Notes: generated by a model from the letters alone, not told the origin. A stretch of 64,000 nt of DNA from Salegentibacter agarivorans (GCF_900113135.1 NZ_FOOH01000013.1:1-64000), one strand, 5' to 3'. Shown: positions 1 through 10,606, counted from the stretch's first letter. Numbers and translations are program-made.

Positions 1-320
1 TTGCTAAGATGGCTTCAGAATGGAGCCAGATGCAAGAGATCGACTTTCAATATATTCAACCCGGGAAACCAACCCAGAATGCTTTTATAGAGAGATTCAA
101 TGGAACATATCGAAGAGGCGTTCTCAATAAGTACCTCTTTGAAGATCTCAATCAGGTAAGGGAACAAACCGAGACCTGGATGGAAGATTACAACAACGTA
201 AGACCACATAATGCATTGGGAAAAATGGCGCCCGTAGCATACGCGAAAAGTCATTCTCCTGGCGGTACCGCCAGGAGAATGAAAAATGATATTTTTGGAC
301 AATCAAGCAGTTCTAATTAG
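1..320 (+). CDS. IS3-family transposase (OrfB), C-terminal part, cut by window edge
   Basis: The frame is open from the first base, so only the C-terminal ~105 residues are visible. The segment [15 protein letters not shown], with the last catalytic Glu of the DDE triad, followed by [11 protein letters not shown], is the signature end of the IS3-family integrase core. It would catalyse cut and strand transfer of its own insertion sequence. The last ~20 residues after PVAYAKS are not typical of the family. They are encoded by a 32-bp perfect palindrome that appears to have replaced the native C-terminus. The ATG at 9 is internal, not a start. The right end of the element was not located between 321 and 375. 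Confidence 0.88.
   Translation, partial: AKMASEWSQMQEIDFQYIQPGKPTQNAFIERFNGTYRRGVLNKYLFEDLNQVREQTETWMEDYNNVRPHNALGKMAPVAYAKSHSPGGTARRMKNDIFGQSSSSN
251..282. repeat. 32-bp perfect palindrome inside the transposase 3' end
   Basis: The two 16-base arms meet at a central GGTACC and are exact reverse complements with no loop. Both strands therefore encode the same peptide, [10 protein letters not shown]. It resembles the other TCATTCT...AGAATGA palindromes of this window and looks like an interspersed repeat inserted into the gene. Confidence 0.85.
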
Positions 321-375
321 GGGAAGCTTACATTAATAATTTAATACGAGAGGCCTTCCATTCTATATTCCAAAT

Positions 376-3066
376 TTACAAATAGACCAATATTCGGTGT
401 TCTCCGGACTTAAGGTTAAAAGCTTTCGCTTTTTGTTTTGATTCAATTTTGTTTCCATCAACTTCAATATTATTTCCTTCTAAAAAAACTGTAGCCGTAC
501 TATTGGGAGGAATTACCACATCATATTTTACCACCCCATTTTCTAGTTTTTCCCATTTTGATAAAATTTCTCCATAAGGCCCTTCATATCTGGCTTCAAA
601 ATGATCTAAGTCTTTTACAAATTTAGGCTTCAGTAGTACATTCTTAAATCCGGGATTTTCGTGATCAGGAAAAATCCCTCCCAGTGCTTTAAAAAACCAG
701 GCACTGATCTCCCCAAACATGATATGATTCCTGGAAAGATCGGAATCTGCACCAATATCCCAGTTCTCCAGCAAGGTGGTCGCTCCATTCTTAATCCACC
801 ATCCCCACGAGGGATAAGTCTCTCTGGATGCTACCTCATAAGCGAGATCTTTATATCCATTTTCACTGAGCGCATTTAAAATAGTCTTTGAACCCAGTAA
901 GCCCACATTGATATGTTTCTCATCTTCTATTACTTTTGCAGCAAGATTCTTCGCCACTAGTTCTTTTTGGTTTGCTGGAACAATCCCCCAATATAATGGA
1001 GCGCTTAATTCTGTCTGGAATCCACTTCCATAGATCCCTGTTTCTTTATTCAGGTATTTCTCATTAATAGCTAGTTTGATCTTTTCAGCCAGATCGCTAT
1101 ACTTTCTATTATCCTCTTCTTTACCAAGAAGTTTGGCTGTCTTTGCCAAAATATTTGCATCTACATAATAGTAGATAGAGGAGGTTAATTCAACCGGAGT
1201 TTTATCCTCTACTGGAACCCAATCACCCAATCCCCAGTCCGTCAAGCCAGAAGGACTGATTTCTGTAATGTGATCTACATATAGTTTTATATTATCGTAA
1301 TTTTCTTCCAATGCACGACTGTCTCCATAAAACTGGTATAGTTCCCAGGGTATTATTGCGATGGTACTGGTCCAATCAGGACCATTCCCCCAATCATACC
1401 CCCAGCCCCAAGTAGGGATAATAGAAGGCAACACCCCATTTGGCTGCTGCTCATCCCTATGGTCATCCATCCATTTTTCATACACTGTAATTCCGTCATA
1501 ATTATATAAACCCGTTTCTATGGCTATATGAGCATCCCCTGTCCAACCGTTTTTTTCTCGCTGAGGGCAATCTGTTGGGTAGCCAAAAAGATTGGATAAA
1601 TATGAAGCATTGGTGGCTTCCCATATTTTATTGATTATCTCATTTGAACTTTTAATTTTTCCCACTTGAGGCACATCACTATGCATAAAAATACCGGTAA
1701 GATTCTCTTTATGTAATTCAATAGGTTTATTGCTTTCTACTTCCACATACTGAAAGCCCTTATAATTGAATTTAGGCATAAAGGTTTCTTCTCCATCTCC
1801 CTTTAAAGTGAAAATATCGGTTTGAAATGGGTCAGAATCGTCCATAGGCCTGTAGTGAACATTGATATTGGACATATCAATAGCCCCCATGCTATCCAGT
1901 TGTTCCGCATGGGTGATCCTTAATTCCGTGTTTGGTTCTCCTTTGAGCTTTATTTTGCTTACACCGGAAATATTACGGCCCAAATCAAAGATGTATTTCG
2001 TATCACTAACTTTTTGTACACTGACCGGTTTAATTTCTTCTGTATTTCTAACAGGGTGTAAGCTTTGTGCCACAATGTTATCTGAAGGGGCTTCAGTCTC
2101 TATCGCATTTTTCCATGCAGAATCCTCAAAATCAGAAGAGTTCCAGTCGGTTTGTTCTAAATTTGCATTATAATGTTCGGCGGTATAAATACTATTAAAG
2201 GTAATGGGGCCGGTTGCGGTTTTCCAGTCGCTATCGGTAACAATATCCTCTGAAGTCCCATCCCTATATTGAATTTTTAAATTCATTAAAAACCTGGGGC
2301 GATTACGCCACTCGGCTTCGTGAAAATTCCATACAGCGGTAGATTGATGATTGTACCATCCATTTCCTAAAATAACCCCAAGGGCAATTTCATCTTCCTC
2401 CTGAATTTGTTTTGTTACATCGTGGGTAACATAGAGGTTCCTTTTATCAAAACGGGTGTAAGTTGGGTCTAAGCGATTATTCCCTATTTTATCCCCATTA
2501 ATATGTAGTTCGAATAATCCCGCAGCAGTGATATACGCAGTAGCTTTTGTTACTTCTTTAGTAATATCAATTTCTTTTCTAAAATAGGGCGCCGGTTTTA
2601 AATCAATATCATTTAAATCGGTAATCCACGAACCTTTCCACTCTTCGTTCATTATTCCGGTTTCAAAACTGGCGACTTCTGAAGTAGCGCTCACAGCATT
2701 ATCTTGGTCCAGTACTTTTATTCTCCAGAAATATTTAGTAAAAGGATTCAGAGAGGGACCATCGTAAACAGCAAGATTAACGGAATCTCTTACAGTTCCT
2801 GATTGCCAGATATTACCTTCTCCTTCTGAAACTGCTATGGAATCTGTTCCTATGTACATTTCATAGGCTACTTGGTGTACATTTTTATCCTCTGTTGCTA
2901 TCTTCCATCTAAACCTTGGTTTTTCTGTATCTATACCAATAGGATCTTTTAGGTATTCGCATACAAGGTCAAATACTTTTACATCTTTATTCTCTTCGTT
3001 TTCACAAGAACTAAACACCAAAAAGATTAAAATAAATATTCTTAATTTTAAAAATTCAGTCTTCAT
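376..3066 (-). CDS. GH78 alpha-L-rhamnosidase, lipoprotein
   Basis: This 896-residue enzyme removes terminal alpha-L-rhamnose by inversion. The N-terminus is a lipoprotein signal with lipobox VFSSC, so it is probably anchored to a membrane, likely the cell surface. Domain order fits GH78: an N-terminal Ig-like domain, the beta-sandwich rhamnosidase_N region, the (alpha/alpha)6 barrel (~450-790) and a C-terminal beta-sandwich. The barrel motif DCPQREKNGWTGD places D499, E504 and D511 with the spacing of the catalytic and substrate-binding acids of Bacillus RhaB. E767 in ATTLLENWD is the likely general base. It is the last gene of the leftward susC-susD-GH78-GH78 operon, 33 nt after its paralogue. 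The target glycan is not evident; no lyase or uronidase accompanies it. Confidence 0.93.
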   Translation of the reverse strand: MKTEFLKLRIFILIFLVFSSCENEENKDVKVFDLVCEYLKDPIGIDTEKPRFRWKIATEDKNVHQVAYEMYIGTDSIAVSEGEGNIWQSGTVRDSVNLAVYDGPSLNPFTKYFWRIKVLDQDNAVSATSEVASFETGIMNEEWKGSWITDLNDIDLKPAPYFRKEIDITKEVTKATAYITAAGLFELHINGDKIGNNRLDPTYTRFDKRNLYVTHDVTKQIQEEDEIALGVILGNGWYNHQSTAVWNFHEAEWRNRPRFLMNLKIQYRDGTSEDIVTDSDWKTATGPITFNSIYTAEHYNANLEQTDWNSSDFEDSAWKNAIETEAPSDNIVAQSLHPVRNTEEIKPVSVQKVSDTKYIFDLGRNISGVSKIKLKGEPNTELRITHAEQLDSMGAIDMSNINVHYRPMDDSDPFQTDIFTLKGDGEETFMPKFNYKGFQYVEVESNKPIELHKENLTGIFMHSDVPQVGKIKSSNEIINKIWEATNASYLSNLFGYPTDCPQREKNGWTGDAHIAIETGLYNYDGITVYEKWMDDHRDEQQPNGVLPSIIPTWGWGYDWGNGPDWTSTIAIIPWELYQFYGDSRALEENYDNIKLYVDHITEISPSGLTDWGLGDWVPVEDKTPVELTSSIYYYVDANILAKTAKLLGKEEDNRKYSDLAEKIKLAINEKYLNKETGIYGSGFQTELSAPLYWGIVPANQKELVAKNLAAKVIEDEKHINVGLLGSKTILNALSENGYKDLAYEVASRETYPSWGWWIKNGATTLLENWDIGADSDLSRNHIMFGEISAWFFKALGGIFPDHENPGFKNVLLKPKFVKDLDHFEARYEGPYGEILSKWEKLENGVVKYDVVIPPNSTATVFLEGNNIEVDGNKIESKQKAKAFNLKSGEHRILVYL

Positions 3067-3099
3067 ATTATTTTTTCTAACTCCTTAGAGGTTTACTCA

Positions 3100-5874
3100 T
3101 CAGTTTTCTATGGTGAAATTATATATACCTGAACCAGTTTCAACGATCACATTTCCTGTTTCATCTTTATTAATAATTACATCATTAAGTGAGGATAATG
3201 ATCTATTTCCCTCTTTAATAGATGAAATCTCTTTCGTTGGTAGGTGAATCTTCGATGTAGTATTAACGGGGATTTCAAATTGCATTTTTATTTTTCCTTC
3301 ATCCTTTTTCCAAAAAGATTTGATTTTTCCATAATAAGTTTCTAATTCTCCATTTACCATAGTCAAACCTTCATTTTCATATTGAGCTTCTACTTTTTCT
3401 GATACTAGATTGTTGTTAGTATGAGGTTTAAAAATTATTTTTTTATAACCCACTCCTTCTGGATCAGTTGCGCTATTTATTCCCGAAAGCGTTTTGTACA
3501 TCCAATCACCAATAGCTCCATAGGCATAGTGGTTAAAAGAATTCATACTGGGGGTTTGGAAGCTGCCGTCTGGCTTTCTCCCATCCCATCTTTCCCATAT
3601 AGTGGTGGCTCCTACGGTAACAGGGTATAACCACGAGGGGTAGGTTTTTTGCATAAGTAAAGTATATGCCAAATCATGATGACCAAACCTAGTAAGAACA
3701 TGATTTAAATATGGGGTTCCTAAAAATCCGGTAGTTAAGTGGTATCCATAATTTACAATATTATCAGCTAAGCGCTTTGCCGCTTGACTCCTTAGATTTT
3801 CAGGAAGCATATTGAAATTAAGTGCTAGAACATATGCAGTTTGTGAACTTGAAACCAATCGACCGTTTGGTGTAAGATATTCTTTAGCAAACGCTTTTTT
3901 TATTTTTTTTAGTAATTCTGAATACTTTTTTACATCCTCTTCTTTTCCTAAAACCTCAGCAGTATTTATAAGATTTTGAGTAGAATGAGCGAAGAAACAT
4001 TGTGCAATTAAGTACTTATCGGTTAATGCCGCCCTGCCATCGTTATCATCCTCAGGACGGTAAAACAGCCAGTCTCCAAAATGAAAACCAGTGTTCCACA
4101 AATTATTTTCACTTTCGTTTTCCATATATTGTACCCAGCCTTCCATACTTTTATATTGTTCTTCCAGTACGCGTTTATTCCCATACATGGTATACAAATC
4201 CCATGGAATAATGGTTCCTGCATCCGCCCAACCAGCAGAACCAGTAGCGTCATCTCCTAAAACGTTTGGGATGACATGAGGAATACTCCCATTTTCTAAT
4301 TGTTCAGAAGCAAGATCTTTTAACCATTTCTCAAAAAAGTTATTGACATGCATGTTAAAACCCGCCGTGCGGGAAAACACTTGTGCATCACCTGTCCAGC
4401 CTAATCTTTCATCTCTTTGAGGACAGTCTGTCGGTACATCTAAAAAATTTCCTTTTTGCCCCCATTTAATATTTCGTTGTAATTGATTTAGCGACTCATT
4501 TGAAGTATAAAATGAGCCTGTTTCATCCATATCTGAATATAGAGCAACTGCAGTAAAATTTTCTGGTTTTATATATTCATTCGCAGCTTCCACCTTAACA
4601 TATCTGAAGCCCTGCCAGGTAAAGTGTGGAAAAAATATTTCCTCTCCCTCTCCATTTAAAATATATGTGTTTTTCTGATCTGCTCCTCGAAGGTTTGCTG
4701 TATAGAAATTCCCGTCTTTATCTAATACTTCGGCATGGTATAGTTTTATGGTGTCTCCTTTCTTACCATTGACTTTCACCTTTACAAAACCTACTAGATT
4801 TTGACCAAAGTCAAGTACAATTTCGTTTTTTGGCGTTTTAATTATCTCTTTAGGCTCAAAAGTTTCTTGCTTTTTAACTGGTTCATTAAGAGTAGCAATT
4901 AAATTATCATAACCAAAACTCTCTACTCTTACATTATACCATTCAGAATCATTAAAACCGGGCCTCTTCCATCCTTTTTCAATTTTAGAAGCATCGGCCA
5001 TTTCACCATCGTATATTTCGGAACTTTGTATGTGACTTTTACTAGATTTCCATGAACTGTCGGTAGTGATTAAATCAGTTGAACCATCGGTATATATAAC
5101 ATTAATTTGCATTAAAAGGCTTATATTATCGCCGTATAAATTATTATTATCCTCCCAGGCTAAAGCACCTCTGTACCACCCGCTGCCTAATATTGCTCCT
5201 ACTGCATTTTCTCCGTTTTTTACCATTTTAGACACATCATACATCTGATATTGAATTCTTTCATCGTAATTAGTCCATCCAGGAGTAAAGTATTCATCTC
5301 CCACACGCTCACCGTTAATATAAGCTTCATACAATCCTCTTGAAGTTATAATGGCAGTAGCAGATTGAATATCTTTTTCTATGTCAAATTCTTTTCTGAA
5401 TATTGGGCTTGGTCTTTTTCCTGAGTTTTCAGAATAGGATGCACTTATCCACTTCGCATCCCAATCATTTTTATTCAGCAAACCCATTTGCCAATAACCA
5501 ATTTTACTCCAATTTGAACTTTTCCCATTTTGATCCCAAACTTTAACTCTCCAGAAATATTTATTAAAAGAAGTCACGGTTTCCCCGCTATAAGGAATAT
5601 GCACTGATTGTGGAGAATTAACTTTACCACTATCCCATAGTAGTCCTTCTTCATTTTCTAAAGAATTTTTAGTACCAGCAACTTGAATTTGATAAGCAGA
5701 TTGTTTTACATTTCTCTTATCAGAAGATAACTTCCACGTAAACTGGGGATGAACAATATCGATTCCCAAAGGGTTCCTTCTATTTTCCAGTAAAGTTTCC
5801 TCAACTTGAATGTTTTGTGCAAATAATATTTGCACAATAAACATAAATGACACTGTATAAATTAATTTTTTCAT
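3100..5874 (-). CDS. GH78 alpha-L-rhamnosidase, secreted/periplasmic
   Basis: A second GH78 enzyme of 924 residues with the same domain plan as its downstream neighbour. It carries an ordinary Sec signal peptide ending in ILFAQ with no lipobox Cys, so it is more likely periplasmic. The catalytic loop DCPQRDERLGWTGD gives D483, E489 and D496, and the base is E761 in GATTIWERWDG. It starts 19 nt after susD, consistent with one transcript. The two tandem GH78 genes are clearly divergent copies. Different anchoring suggests one acts outside the cell and the other on imported oligosaccharides (inference). Confidence 0.93.
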   Translation of the reverse strand: MKKLIYTVSFMFIVQILFAQNIQVEETLLENRRNPLGIDIVHPQFTWKLSSDKRNVKQSAYQIQVAGTKNSLENEEGLLWDSGKVNSPQSVHIPYSGETVTSFNKYFWRVKVWDQNGKSSNWSKIGYWQMGLLNKNDWDAKWISASYSENSGKRPSPIFRKEFDIEKDIQSATAIITSRGLYEAYINGERVGDEYFTPGWTNYDERIQYQMYDVSKMVKNGENAVGAILGSGWYRGALAWEDNNNLYGDNISLLMQINVIYTDGSTDLITTDSSWKSSKSHIQSSEIYDGEMADASKIEKGWKRPGFNDSEWYNVRVESFGYDNLIATLNEPVKKQETFEPKEIIKTPKNEIVLDFGQNLVGFVKVKVNGKKGDTIKLYHAEVLDKDGNFYTANLRGADQKNTYILNGEGEEIFFPHFTWQGFRYVKVEAANEYIKPENFTAVALYSDMDETGSFYTSNESLNQLQRNIKWGQKGNFLDVPTDCPQRDERLGWTGDAQVFSRTAGFNMHVNNFFEKWLKDLASEQLENGSIPHVIPNVLGDDATGSAGWADAGTIIPWDLYTMYGNKRVLEEQYKSMEGWVQYMENESENNLWNTGFHFGDWLFYRPEDDNDGRAALTDKYLIAQCFFAHSTQNLINTAEVLGKEEDVKKYSELLKKIKKAFAKEYLTPNGRLVSSSQTAYVLALNFNMLPENLRSQAAKRLADNIVNYGYHLTTGFLGTPYLNHVLTRFGHHDLAYTLLMQKTYPSWLYPVTVGATTIWERWDGRKPDGSFQTPSMNSFNHYAYGAIGDWMYKTLSGINSATDPEGVGYKKIIFKPHTNNNLVSEKVEAQYENEGLTMVNGELETYYGKIKSFWKKDEGKIKMQFEIPVNTTSKIHLPTKEISSIKEGNRSLSSLNDVIINKDETGNVIVETGSGIYNFTIEN

Positions 5875-5893
5875 AATAGTTGGTTTTAAACTC

Positions 5894-7423
5894 TTACTGA
5901 GGGTTTTGTTCTAAATTATTTAAAGTTACTTCTCTTTGCGGAATTGGTAGTAGTAGTGAATTATCATCAATCTCATAAGCTCCAGATGGGACAATATCCC
6001 CTCTTATTTCTTTTTCCTCTTCACCATGAGTATTCATTATTTCCACGATATTATCCCTACGAAGTAAGTCATACCATCTGTGATTTTCAAACGCCAGTTC
6101 TACTCTTCTTTCTTGAAAAACAGCCTCTCTAAATTCATCTTGATTAGTTACTTCAGTCGAATTAATATCTTCTAAACCAGCTCTATTACGGACTTGATTA
6201 ACTAAATCAAAAGCTTCTCCATCAGCTGAAAAGCCTTCTTCATTTAAACTTTCTGCCAACATCAACAAAACATCAGCATATCTTAATGTAGGAAAATTAA
6301 CACTTGTATTTCCACTTAAATCAAACCCAAAATTATATTTAGACACATATGGTTGTTCAACAAACACCCCATTTTCATCCATAAACCCTAACGATAAAGA
6401 AGCTTCTTTTCTTAAGTCTCCTTCTTCATAGGCTTGAATCATATCACGAGTAGGGTGATTCCACCCACTTCCTGCTGCCAGAGTAGGCATTTGCGGATCC
6501 CCTGTAACAAGGTTACCTGAGTTATTTGGTGCGAACTGATATAGAAATGTACTCCCTAGCCCTTCTTCGGATCCTAGATACTGAACGGAGAAAATAATTT
6601 CTGAGTTGTCCGAATAATTGGGGTCAAAGATTTTTCGGTAACTATCGGAATCACCTGATAAAAGGCTATATTCAGTTATTTCTTGTAAAACGTTTACTGC
6701 TTCAGAGTAACTCCCCTGAGCCATATAAGCTTTTGCTAACATAGTTTTTGCTGCTCCTGAAGTTGCCCTCCCCCTATTGGCATGACCAACAGTCGGCAAA
6801 TTTTCAACAGCTATAGTGAGATCCTCAATAATTGAATTAAAGATTTCCTCTTTCGATGCTCTGCCTTCAGAATGAGCATCACTAGGATTTGTCGTACTTA
6901 CTAATTCTAATGGTATTCCCCCAAATTGTTGTACTAGGTGATAATAATAAAAAGCTCTTAAAAATCTTACTTCTCCTTTATACTCTTTTTTCTGTTGCTC
7001 CTCCAGATCAGAAATCCCATCGATGTAATCAAGTACAGTATTGGCTCTGGCAATTCCCGTATAGGATTTTTGCCAAAAAGTTTCAAGTGGGTCTACCGCT
7101 GACGCTGGAATTAGAAAATAGTCTACAAGGTCCCTATTCTCAAGACCTCTATCTGCATTATAATACTGGAAAGTTGTGTTATCAGATCTCATTTCTCCAA
7201 ACAACCAATATTCCAGAGTAGTTAGATCTCTCAAAGGTACATACGCTCCAATTACAGCTTGCTCCATTTGTGCAGCTGTTTTAAAAAAGGAAGCATCTGT
7301 AGTATTAGATTCAGGATCTAACTCCAAAAAATCATCACTACAACTGCTTAAGGTTAACATCAAAGTACTAATCCCTAAAAGTTTAAAACAAAACTTAAGT
7401 GTTATCATATATTTAGCTTTCAT
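5894..7423 (-). CDS. SusD/RagB-family glycan-binding lipoprotein
   Basis: This 509-residue outer-membrane lipoprotein would act as the lid and glycan-binding partner of the SusC channel encoded just upstream (11-nt gap). The signal ends in the lipobox TLSSC and is followed by SDDFLELDPES, the usual SusD N-terminus. TPR-like helices of the SusD fold occupy the middle, and the C-terminus LLPIPQREVTLN..LEQNP is the family hallmark. It is expected to bind rhamnose-containing oligosaccharides because two GH78 genes follow in the same operon. Ligand specificity cannot be read from the sequence. Confidence 0.94.
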   Translation of the reverse strand: MKAKYMITLKFCFKLLGISTLMLTLSSCSDDFLELDPESNTTDASFFKTAAQMEQAVIGAYVPLRDLTTLEYWLFGEMRSDNTTFQYYNADRGLENRDLVDYFLIPASAVDPLETFWQKSYTGIARANTVLDYIDGISDLEEQQKKEYKGEVRFLRAFYYYHLVQQFGGIPLELVSTTNPSDAHSEGRASKEEIFNSIIEDLTIAVENLPTVGHANRGRATSGAAKTMLAKAYMAQGSYSEAVNVLQEITEYSLLSGDSDSYRKIFDPNYSDNSEIIFSVQYLGSEEGLGSTFLYQFAPNNSGNLVTGDPQMPTLAAGSGWNHPTRDMIQAYEEGDLRKEASLSLGFMDENGVFVEQPYVSKYNFGFDLSGNTSVNFPTLRYADVLLMLAESLNEEGFSADGEAFDLVNQVRNRAGLEDINSTEVTNQDEFREAVFQERRVELAFENHRWYDLLRRDNIVEIMNTHGEEEKEIRGDIVPSGAYEIDDNSLLLPIPQREVTLNNLEQNPQ

Positions 7424-7434
7424 AATCTACTTTT

Positions 7435-10400
7435 TTAAAATGAAAAATTCAATCCAAGAATAAATGTCCTAGCCAAAGGATAGGAGGTAAAGTCAACTCC
7501 AGGAGCAAGTGTAAGGCTCCCACCTCCCCTATTTGCCGAATTAGCAACTTGAGGATTCCCCCTACTATAATCGGTAATAATAAAGGCATTGTTAACACTA
7601 CTATAAATCCTAGCTTGCTTAATAAAACCATTTTCTTGAAAAAAAGATTCAAAACTATAACCTAAAGTTAAATTCCGCATTCTCAGAAAAGAGGCGTCCT
7701 CCACCCAACTCGAATTTACATCGCGATAAGGAACTCTCCCCCCATTGGTGGTAGGTGTCACACCATCACCTGGTTCCTCTGGAGAGCGCCAACGATCCAA
7801 AACATCTGTGGTTACATTGAATATCCCATCAATATTCTTTAAGAATTGATTTGCTCCGACTAATATATCCCCACCATACTGACCATCAATGGCTGCGGTA
7901 AGGTCAAAATTTTTATAATTAAAAGAATTAGTGACACCAAAGGTGAAATCTGGAGTAGGATCCCCAATAATAGCGAAATCGTTAACTGCTTCAATTAATC
8001 CATCATTATTAATATCCTTATATTTTATAGATCCAGGTACTGCAGATGGATATTGTGGAGAATTGTCTAAATCTTCCTGGTCAGTATACACTCCTTCTAA
8101 CACATACCCATAAAACTGTCCAATTGGTTTTCCTACTTGTGTAATATGAGTTGGATTTCCTTCACCACTTCTTCCGGCTAGAATGAAGTTGTTATCACCT
8201 TCTAACGATAACACTTCATTTCTGTTGAATGCTATATTAAAGTTAGTATTCCAGGTGAATTCCCCTTTAATATTTTGAGAATTTAATCCTATTTCCAATC
8301 CCTCATTCAATATTTCACCACCATTAATTGTAGCAAATTGAAATCCAGATGTAGACGGGATCTCCGTATCTATTAACATATTATTAGTGGTCCTTCGATA
8401 GTAATCAAAAATGAAGCTCAATCGATTATTCAGGATATCTCCTTCAACACCAACATCTAATTGGTTGGATTCTTCCCAAGTTAAATTTGGATTTCCGAGA
8501 GAATTTAAAGCCCTTCCATATGCAATGCTGTTTCCTGATACATAATTTGAAGATCCTATTGTTGCTAAGTGTGTGTAATTTCCTATATTGAAATTACCAG
8601 ATAATCCATAGCTAGCCCTTAGTTTTAAATTTTCAAAGAAAGAGTTTTCCATAAAAGATTCTTCACTAATTTGCCAAGCAGCACCTAAGGAAGGAAATGT
8701 GCCATATCGTTCCTCATCCCCAAACCTGGAAGATCCGTCAGATCTTATTGTCGCAGTTAATAAATATTTGCTTTTGAAGTTATAATTCACTCTGGCAAAG
8801 TAAGATAATAGAGCCCATTCCTGAATTATTTCATTCCAACCGTTTATACGTCCTGCTGCACCAATTGTTTGGACTTCATCATCTGGAAAATCTGTTGCGT
8901 TTAAAATTATATTTTCACTTCTTTCTTTTTGTGTTTCGAAACCAGCCGTTAGATCTAAAGAATGATTATCATTAATATATCTGTTATAGTTCAATAAAAC
9001 CTGAGACGACTGATTAAGTCTATTTGAACGATTTAAATTTGCACTAGGTACGATTGGAGGAGGGAGATTGGTTGCTCCAATGAAACTAGGGATGAATTGT
9101 GAGCTTTGACCATTTGAATAATCTGCCGTATAACTATACTTCGCTTTAAAACCTTCGAAAACCTCTAATTCCGCAAAAACAGTTCCTAATCCTCTAAAAT
9201 TTTCTATTTCAGTTCCTGCAAATTCGAGACTATTTAAAGGATTAGGATTCTCATATAATCCTGAACCGCCAACGAAAGGAGTCCTATTACCGTTTTCATC
9301 GGTAACCGGAACAGTAGGGTTTAACCACTGAGTGGATCCTACCACATCAACAAAATCACTTTCAGTATTATTTGTATCTTGAATACTAAAAGTTGGAGCC
9401 AAATCAATTCCCACTTTTAATCTATCAGTCAAGTTGGCTTCTAAACTAGTGCGTATGGTATATCTTTCAAAACCGGTGTATTTTATTACTCCTTCTTGAT
9501 TAAAATAACCCAATGATAAAGCCCCTCTTAAATTATCGCTTCCTCCACGGACATTAAAATAAACATTATGCTGCGGAGCTGTTTGTAAAATTGTTTCATA
9601 CCAATCTGTTCCTTCGCCATACATTTCTGGGTTTTGGTATTCCTCTGGAATGTTCGCATCAGAAGCCTGTCCACCTGCAGCTATAGCAGCATCTTCTCTT
9701 ATTTCTTTTTGAAACTGTGCAAACTGCCTTCCATTTAGTAAATCTGGTCTTCCTTTGTCAGGAACTTGCTGAAAGCCTGTATATGTGTTAAAATCAATTT
9801 GTAATTTACCGCTTCTACCTTGTTTCGTTTCTATAATGATTACACCATTTGCTCCCCTAGACCCATATATAGCAGTAGAACTTGCATCTTTTAAAACTGA
9901 AATAGATGCAATATCATCAGGATTTAGCAAGTTTAAGGGATTGCTTGTTTGATTAAAAGAATTGCTAATAGGAAAACCATCAATTACTACCAAAGGATCT
10001 GAATTAGCTCCGATTGAACCAGATCCCCTAATTTTTATTCTAGCCGCACCTCCGGGTGTACCTGTCACAGTACTCACTTGCACACCAGGTATTTGACCTG
10101 CTAATTTTTGATCGACGGAAGCTACAGGAATATCTTTTATCTCTTCTGATTGTACTGTAGCCACGGAACCGGTCAAATCCCGTCTTTGCTGCGAACCGTA
10201 TCCAACCACAACTACTTCAGATAATTGCTCATCATCCGGAGAAAGAGTTATATCGATATCCGTCCTACCTTCTACTGGAATTTCTAAGGTCTTAAAGCCT
10301 AAAAAAGAAACTACTAAAGTAGCATCCGTAGAAGCTTGTAAACTAAAATCGCCATCAAAATCGGTAACGGTACCATTTGTGCTTCCTTTAACAAATACAT

Positions 10401-10539
10401 TTACTCCAGGCAAAGGCATATTGTCATCGATTGATGTTATATTACCTCTAATTGTAATTACCTCTTGCGCTTGTAATGGAATAGCTAGACATATAGCAAT
10501 TCCTAAAAAGTAACATTTTAACTTTTCTTTTAATTTCAT
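7435..10539 (-). CDS. SusC/RagA-family TonB-dependent outer-membrane transporter
   Basis: A 1034-residue TonB-dependent receptor. It has a signal peptide ending near PLQAQ, a carboxypeptidase-regulatory-like domain (~28-110, with GVNVFVKGSTNGTVTDFDG), the SusC junction EVVVVGYGSQQRRDLTGS, a plug with ISVLKDASSTAIYGSRGANG, and a 22-strand-type barrel ending in the aromatic LGLNFSF. It imports the oligosaccharides captured by SusD, energised by TonB. It is the first gene of the leftward rhamnosidase operon. Its promoter carries the 20-bp site shared with the rhamnose operon. No HTCS, anti-sigma or AraC regulator lies beside it, which is unusual for a SusCD locus. Confidence 0.95.
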   Translation of the reverse strand: MKLKEKLKCYFLGIAICLAIPLQAQEVITIRGNITSIDDNMPLPGVNVFVKGSTNGTVTDFDGDFSLQASTDATLVVSFLGFKTLEIPVEGRTDIDITLSPDDEQLSEVVVVGYGSQQRRDLTGSVATVQSEEIKDIPVASVDQKLAGQIPGVQVSTVTGTPGGAARIKIRGSGSIGANSDPLVVIDGFPISNSFNQTSNPLNLLNPDDIASISVLKDASSTAIYGSRGANGVIIIETKQGRSGKLQIDFNTYTGFQQVPDKGRPDLLNGRQFAQFQKEIREDAAIAAGGQASDANIPEEYQNPEMYGEGTDWYETILQTAPQHNVYFNVRGGSDNLRGALSLGYFNQEGVIKYTGFERYTIRTSLEANLTDRLKVGIDLAPTFSIQDTNNTESDFVDVVGSTQWLNPTVPVTDENGNRTPFVGGSGLYENPNPLNSLEFAGTEIENFRGLGTVFAELEVFEGFKAKYSYTADYSNGQSSQFIPSFIGATNLPPPIVPSANLNRSNRLNQSSQVLLNYNRYINDNHSLDLTAGFETQKERSENIILNATDFPDDEVQTIGAAGRINGWNEIIQEWALLSYFARVNYNFKSKYLLTATIRSDGSSRFGDEERYGTFPSLGAAWQISEESFMENSFFENLKLRASYGLSGNFNIGNYTHLATIGSSNYVSGNSIAYGRALNSLGNPNLTWEESNQLDVGVEGDILNNRLSFIFDYYRRTTNNMLIDTEIPSTSGFQFATINGGEILNEGLEIGLNSQNIKGEFTWNTNFNIAFNRNEVLSLEGDNNFILAGRSGEGNPTHITQVGKPIGQFYGYVLEGVYTDQEDLDNSPQYPSAVPGSIKYKDINNDGLIEAVNDFAIIGDPTPDFTFGVTNSFNYKNFDLTAAIDGQYGGDILVGANQFLKNIDGIFNVTTDVLDRWRSPEEPGDGVTPTTNGGRVPYRDVNSSWVEDASFLRMRNLTLGYSFESFFQENGFIKQARIYSSVNNAFIITDYSRGNPQVANSANRGGGSLTLAPGVDFTSYPLARTFILGLNFSF

Positions 10540-10579
10540 ATCCTGTCGATTAATACATTATTTACAAATTCTTAACATT

Positions 10580-10587
10580 CAAACTTA
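10580..10587 (-). promoter_or_regulatory. -7 promoter element of the susC operon
   Basis: On the minus strand this reads TAAGTTTG, matching the Bacteroidota -7 consensus TAnnTTTG, about 41 nt before the susC start. No TTG-type -33 element lies at the right distance. The operator-like site occupies that position instead, which suggests an activator-dependent promoter (inference). Confidence 0.6.
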
Positions 10588-10606
10588 TTTAGTTCTATTC
10601 AAGAAG

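Noticed and set aside
15-302. 95-codon open frame antisense to the transposase
   Set aside because: It exists because the palindrome is open on both strands and the rest mirrors the transposase; no family features.
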